Part shown: positions 58,301 to 64,000 of the stretch, one piece after another
Layout of the letters: every line of letters begins with the position of its first letter
How positions within the stretch are numbered: the stretch's first letter is position 1
Assembly: GCF_020740795.1 (NCBI RefSeq)
Contig: NC_067285.1
Coordinates: 22,402,241-22,466,240 of the forward strand
Direction: 5' to 3'
Origin: Apus apus
Lineage: Eukaryota; Chordata; Aves; Apodiformes; Apodidae
DNA: 64,000 bases
The notes under the pieces: generated by a model
What the model saw: the letters and a program-made list of their open reading frames with translations, nothing else
Told to the model about the DNA's origin: nothing
Databases searched by the model: none
Program-made: the position numbers and the translations under genes

Positions 58301-61149
58301 GTTTCTGTTTAGGTTATTTGCTTGTTTTGGTAGTTTTGTTTTCAAGAACATTCATTGCAGTTAAATGATGTTGCAAAAATTCCAAGCTGTAGATGCTGGA
58401 TCTTTCAGATGTTGACTTGGTTAGCAAGACTTCTTATTAGCAATGAAGGTGTTCAGGTTATAGTGTAAGCATTATAGAGGGAGCATCTCCTGTGTGGGTG
58501 GTGGGTTATATAGAATTCTTTGTAGGCAGCTATTGAAGTGATGCGCGTTTTAGATAAGTAGTTTAAAAACTCTGATTTGCATATATATACACATTTGATA
58601 TATCAAAATGCTTTTTAAAAAACTGAGGGAGCTACTGTGCTCATTCTAAATGTAATTACTAATTTAGCTTAGCTTTGCTGTTAAGAATACAATATTTATT
58701 TTTTTGTTTTCACTAAATTGATGGCATTCTTTCGTATCCTCTAAGTGTAGATGCTTAGTTGTAAGTATTTTAAAAACTGGAGCGTTAAGCCACAAAAGAA
58801 CAAGAGCTGTAAATAATGCTTTGATTTAGACTTGTAAGAAATAGCACTATAGCTGATCTCCTTGCTTATGTCCTGGGATCCACTGTCTACTTGGCACTTC
58901 TGACTGGTTAAGGGAGATATTTGTCTCATGCTAGCCTGTAAGAGAGCCTAAAATAGGTGGAGTCTGGAAAATTGCAGGCTTCCTTGCAAGAGATATAAGT
59001 CGGAATTTTGTTGTGCTTGAGCTACAATAGCTGAAGAGTGAGTCTATGAAGTGAAAAACTGACCTTCTTATTAACTTGTCTCTTGGCATCTAACAGGTTA
59101 ATCTAGTCCTAAAGACTATATGGGGAGTTTATACAGTGTAGTTCTTGTCCTGCTGCTTCTCTGTTTCTATTGGGTTCTGCATTTTCTCCTGTATATGAAG
59201 GAAGAGGCAAGAGAAACATCTCTGCACAGAACATTTGCTCATGCAGTGGATTTTTGAACTATGTCTTACATGAGTTCATCTGTGTGTCTTGTCCCAACCA
59301 AGCTCTGCACTTTGAATTTAGATCAAAGACAGTGTTTTTGTGGTTGCACTGCACAAGAAAACTTGGATTGGAAGTATTTTGAGTATTACTCGTAAGATTT
59401 TTGTTTTAATGGGCAGTGAACCTTAACTATGATACAGATTATTTAATTACTTAGTTTTATTACTGAACAGAAATATTAAATATATTGTCAGTGTTGGAGG
59501 CAGTTTGATGGTCAAAGACTTCAATTTCAAACTTGGGCATAGGGCACTAGTATTGTTAGATTGATTTTCTAAGAGTTTGTTTTAAAATACGTTCTTTGCT
59601 GGCCTGCACTTTGAGTTTTGTTTGATACCACAGAATAGCTCAAACCCAGAGTTTTAGAGCCTGACTAGATTTTTTTTTTTTCCCAGAAGCTATGCAATAC
59701 TAATTCCTAAATTAATTATTGTTTAAAATCTATCTTAAATGGAATAGTTGAAGACAAATCTCAAGGTTGTTTCCTTCAAGAAACTTTTTTTAACTTCATT
59801 TAACAGACCTGCTTGGGAACCTTTCTAAGAAAAGCTGGTCGTTTTTGTTTGGAGCTGCTTGAGCTCTGGTTTACATGACATGGCTAGTTAACAGAGATTT
59901 ATTATTACTAATGGAGATAATTTTACTGCATTTTTAAAATTAAATACAGTTATCTGGGTTTATAATTATAAAATTACACTTTGATTGGAGGAGGGTAATT
60001 TCTTCACAATGTGCCAGTTTTGAACATTACCTATACATCTAAAGTGATATATAATAAGAGAGCAGTTGTTTAATTTGTTGGAAATGCCAGCCTCTTAGAT
60101 AACACCTTGAGGTATGGGGATACTTTTCCTGTTCCCGTTTACTATCCCTCTGCCATGGATTTCAGTTCTTGATGAAGTGAAAAAATGCTATTCTGCTAGT
60201 TTTCATGTACAATGTGTACTTTATCTGTATGTACTTTGTGGATCTAGCAGATTTTTAATGGCATGTGTCTTGAGTGATGGCTTATAAAAGTAAGCATCTA
60301 CAAGAGAGTTCAGTATCTTGGCTGTTGACTAAACTGCTTTTCTTCTCTCAAGAATAGTGTTCGATCCCCATTTGGGGGGGAAGGGGGAATTAATTCTTAG
60401 TATTTAATCAGCTGTTTGTCCAACCCTTCTCCCTGTTGAAAAAGGAGACCAGGAATTACTCGGTTTTAAAATATTTTTTCTTAATACTTGCATTGCTCTG
60501 CACCTCACCTCGTAGAGCAGTATCTTAGTGCTGGTGGTTTTTACCACATGAAAACCAGTGACTTAACAACAGAAAGGTCAATGGTCTAGCTGCTGTCACA
60601 TGTTGCCCATAGAATATAGGTGTTTAGCCATATTAGTCCTCTACTACTTGGGCCTTTACTATGTTATTTACACTTATTTGTATTACATCTGCTCTTAAAA
60701 TAATTGGTCAAGTTATTAAGGAGGTCAAGTTACATGCCTGTATTAAAATGAGGTGTGTTTTTTTTGAAGCTAACCCCAATGAAATAAAAACATAACAAAA
60801 CCAAGACATAGCTCTCTTCATTTAAAGCTTCAATTTTGTAACCACATCTGTAGAAGAAATCTAAAGATGTAGTTCTCTTGTTATATGATATGTTCTAGAA
60901 TTTACAGCCTTAAAACATTTTGCTTTGGTCCCAATAGTTTCCCTTCAGGTATGTGAGGCAACTAGGCAGGATATTCCTTGACTCTGTGCTGAAATTCACC
61001 TGCTTCATCTTGAAGTAGAATGGGGCTCTGCTTGCTTAATTTAAAATTGCATTTTGAACACTAGGCCAGTTTCATGAAGCCCTACTTCTGTTTATAGTAT
61101 AGCACTACTCAAATCAAGATAGTGCTGACAGTAAACTTGCCGCAAAGAG

Positions 61150-61400
61150 TAAACTAAATAAAAAATGCATATGATCAATTTAATATGCAATTAAACACTT
61201 TCCCTGAGCAATTAGCATCAAGACAACTAATAATTATAATGTGCCATGCTGTAAATATATTATACACATTTATGTAGCATGAATTTGTTAATACATTATG
61301 AATAAAAATATGCATATATACAAACATCTGAGTAAACTTAATATTACGGCAATTAAGTGTGTGCTTTTCATAGTGGAGTTGAATCTACTTTAAAGCAATA
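61150..61400. other. Candidate conserved noncoding element, homeodomain/POU motif cluster
   Basis: Within about 200 nt lie ATGCATAT (61165-61172), ATGCAATTA (61185-61193), CAATTAGC (61209-61216), TAATAATTATAAT (61228-61240), another atgcatatata near 61310-61320 and CAATTAAGTG (61350-61359, NKX-like). There are no long homopolymers and no repeat signature. This density of TAAT and POU-like octamer words is typical of developmental enhancers, but AT-rich DNA produces some by chance. Confidence 0.25.
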
Positions 61401-64000
61401 CTTTTCCCAAAGAATATAAAAATTGACATGGCCGTGGGACTGCGATCTGTAAATTGCACCACTGCTGCCAGTCATAGGTAGAATTTAGAGTTAGGAAATC
61501 CAGTCCCATTCAATCAACTCTATGTACCTGTGACCAAAAAAAATTGATTCCTTGCCCTTTATGTGTGTTTCTATGGGTGTTTTGTGGCTGTTAATCAGGG
61601 TTTCTTCTCTGCATGGTTCAGTATTATTCACTAGGCAGAGCACTAATCTTAGTTTGTTTCTTGAATATATTTGAAGCAACTTCAATAAATGGAAATTAGA
61701 TTTAGTTTTGTTTCTAATATCTGATTTGAAATAAAATTTGACTTTTACTGTATCTTCTGTATTGCAAGGAAAAGAGACTTTTGAAACCTAAAGAGTTGCA
61801 TTCTGTTTTCTAAAGAGTAATTGTTGTAAGCTCTGTTCTTCTGGCCTGTGTTGCTTCCCAGTTTGGAAGAGGGAGCAGGAATGCTCTTTTCAGTAACTTA
61901 AAAAAATAAACCGTATTGAGAAAAACTGTCGAGTATAGTATGTTATTTTATGCATGTCTTTCTCATTCCAGTGCTTGTTTATAAAGATGCAGGTTAGCTT
62001 CTCGTCTGTTCTGTTCCTTTAGCTGTAGTGATGGTTGTTGAATGAAGAAATTAATACTGAGGCACACAAAGTGATGGGGGAAGCTGTCCTCAAATGGGAT
62101 GCACCGTGTCCGTGGAGACAGATGATATATCTTCCTGTAAGAGCTAATTAAAATATTCTGGGAGAGGAATTTGGAAACATACAGGTTGGCATTGTAAGCT
62201 TGGTCATACCTTTCCGGGTGGGAAGGAAGAGGCAAGTTTCTTGTTTTTACCCTATTTTGCTTTAAAATTTTTTTTAAGGGTACTACGTAGAATTATTAGC
62301 TGAAGAACAATGAAAAAGCGACTTACTGTATGCTCTGCACACATCATTTTAGCTCAGGTTTGCCAGGGAGCTTGTGTGCTTAGGTGACAGAGTTCTTAAG
62401 CTTGTTGAAGGAACTATATACGGGCTGAGGTGGGAGAGCCCTCCTCCACCTCTCTTTCAGGAGTTTCCCACCTCATCAGGAACTGAGATTTCCAGTTTTC
62501 AAGATAATGAAACGAGCATTATATGAGAGACAGTCTTTACATGTGTGCCCTCACAGTCTTCTTCATCAGTCATCCGCTGATTGATGTGCATGTGCACACA
62601 AGGGAAGGTCAGGAGTGTACAAGAATTTGTTTCAAACTCTGAAATCCAGTATTGCTGTTGCAGCTGGATGCCTTTGGGGTGTGTGAATCCAGAAGGACAT
62701 GAAGAGTTCTCCATTTTTTATAATTTACATACCTCTGACAGTTACATTGTGTATCATAATTCCTATATTGACATACACTGGAAGGAGATGTATGCAGAGG
62801 AAGCTACGGTGTAGTAAGGAGACGAGGGTTTTATAAGGCAAAAAAGAATGTGAACCTGTATTCTGGTAGTGAAGATACCCTTGGGGGAGGAGGAGAAGCT
62901 TTACACTATGGTTCTCAATGATGTTGTTTATGCATGCTGTTTATGTCATTTATTGACCTAAAGTTTTAATTAAAAAGTTTGGTACCCTGGACTGTCCTCT
63001 TTTCTTGGAACTGCCCTTGTGCTGCCTTTTATTATGTGCTCTCTGAATGCATGGTACTACATTAAGGTTTGTAGCAAGTCTAATGTTTTCACACTTCTGC
63101 AGTTATAGCCTGTCAGCATGTTTTTACCATCATTTGAATTAACATGCACATTTTACTATATGCTATTGGTGTGGAACTGTAAACCTAACGTGGTTTCTAC
63201 TGTGCAATAGTCCATAAGAAGTTGTTTTAAAAAAATCAAAGTCTAACTTAGGTTAAAATAACTAGCTCCTGAAACATTATGGGTTTTTTTCAGATTGGAA
63301 AGTAAACTCAAGGGTTGTTTTTTTTACCCACAGAATGGATGGAGTAGGATGTAGCTGTTAATACCTTGCCTTGCCTGTGACCAAGAGTAGCTGCTTCTGT
63401 AGCTGAGACTAGAATTCAGTACTCTTGGCTCATTACGTTTTTGTTTTACAATATTAATTTTTAAAAAACAGTATTTAGAGATGCTACTGGTGGATTTTCT
63501 CGTTCAAAGACTTCTTTATTTCAAACTTTGATGTGATGGTAAAAATAAAATCAGATACGCCATGAAGGTGCTTTGTGAAAATGCAGGTATTCTGAGAAAG
63601 CAAGCTTGCTGCTTCTGTCCTTTGTACTAAGGACGTAAATGGTGAAGTAATAGAAGTAGGGTGAAGATTGGGACCAGAACAGTGGATTCCTGGCAAAGGT
63701 GTGGCAACTTCAATTTTCAATAAAATTTGCCTCGATACTTTTAACCCTGAAATTACTTGCATTAAGTTTCTTTTTATAGGATAATAGAGATATATTATTT
63801 GTGTACCATGCAAAAAGAATGTCTCTTCCCAGCAGGCTGTCAGATGTTGTTAAGGTGTTTCTGAAAATGCATTGAGAGTTGTAAATGTGAACAGCTGAGT
63901 CTTTTGTTTACTATTCAAGCTTAAATCGCTGGGTAGAGTGTGTGAAACTTTTAATTTTAATGTGTATAACATTCAATGAGACCAACACTTAGAGCCATAA

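Larger units (their letters stand above)
23554..64000 (+). other. KAT6B: KAT6B intron 2 (5' part, continues beyond window)
   Basis: The intron starts with a consensus donor, GTAAGTG. I found no frame resembling the next part of the protein (the double PHD finger region with its Cys/His spacing), so the acceptor is presumably past 64,000, giving a first coding intron of at least 40.4 kb. A very long intron here agrees with the large mammalian gene. The content is AT-rich unique sequence with four CR1 fragments and scattered simple repeats. No nested gene, tRNA or other structured RNA was recognised, although small exons below about 100 nt could have been missed. Confidence 0.75.

Overview
The window looks like vertebrate nuclear DNA, most probably from a bird or a close sauropsid relative. 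Three things support this. First, one split gene with vertebrate-style CpG-rich promoter and GT-AG introns is present. Second, the only clear interspersed repeats are fragments of CR1 LINEs with the (ATTCTATG)-type 3' end that dominates bird, crocodile and turtle genomes. Third, overall repeat content is very low. I cannot name the species.

The single protein-coding gene I can support is KAT6B (MORF/MYST4, a MYST-family histone H3 acetyltransferase), on the + strand, and only its 5' end is present. Layout: 1 to about 15,040 is gene-free upstream DNA with old repeats and microsatellites, including a pure purine tract of about 178 nt. About 15,050 to 17,700 is a long CpG-rich promoter domain with five CCAAT boxes, GC boxes and a YY1-type ATGGCGGC element. 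Noncoding exon 1 probably ends at the consensus donor at 17559/17560. Intron 1 is 17560-22663. Exon 2 is 22664-23553; it holds about 270 nt of 5' leader with several upstream ORFs and the first 207 codons of KAT6B. Intron 2 starts at 23554 and runs past the end of the window, so it is at least 40.4 kb long; it contains four CR1 fragments, all in the same orientation as the gene, and a few simple repeats.

The coding exon carries the N-terminal DNA/chromatin-reading part of KAT6B: a SAMD1-like winged helix (about residues 1-77) followed by a linker-histone H1/H5-like winged helix (about 103-176). The PHD fingers, MYST acetyltransferase domain and acidic/Ser/Met-rich tail must lie on exons beyond the window.

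I found no convincing new biological system. The observations most worth checking are regulatory: the spaced CCAAT array, the YY1 element that also holds a three-codon ORF ending at a splice donor, an upstream ORF that overlaps the KAT6B start codon, the long purine tract, and several AT-rich, homeodomain-motif-rich stretches that read like conserved noncoding elements. No homology search or conservation track was available; every CpG-island boundary and repeat call was made by eye.
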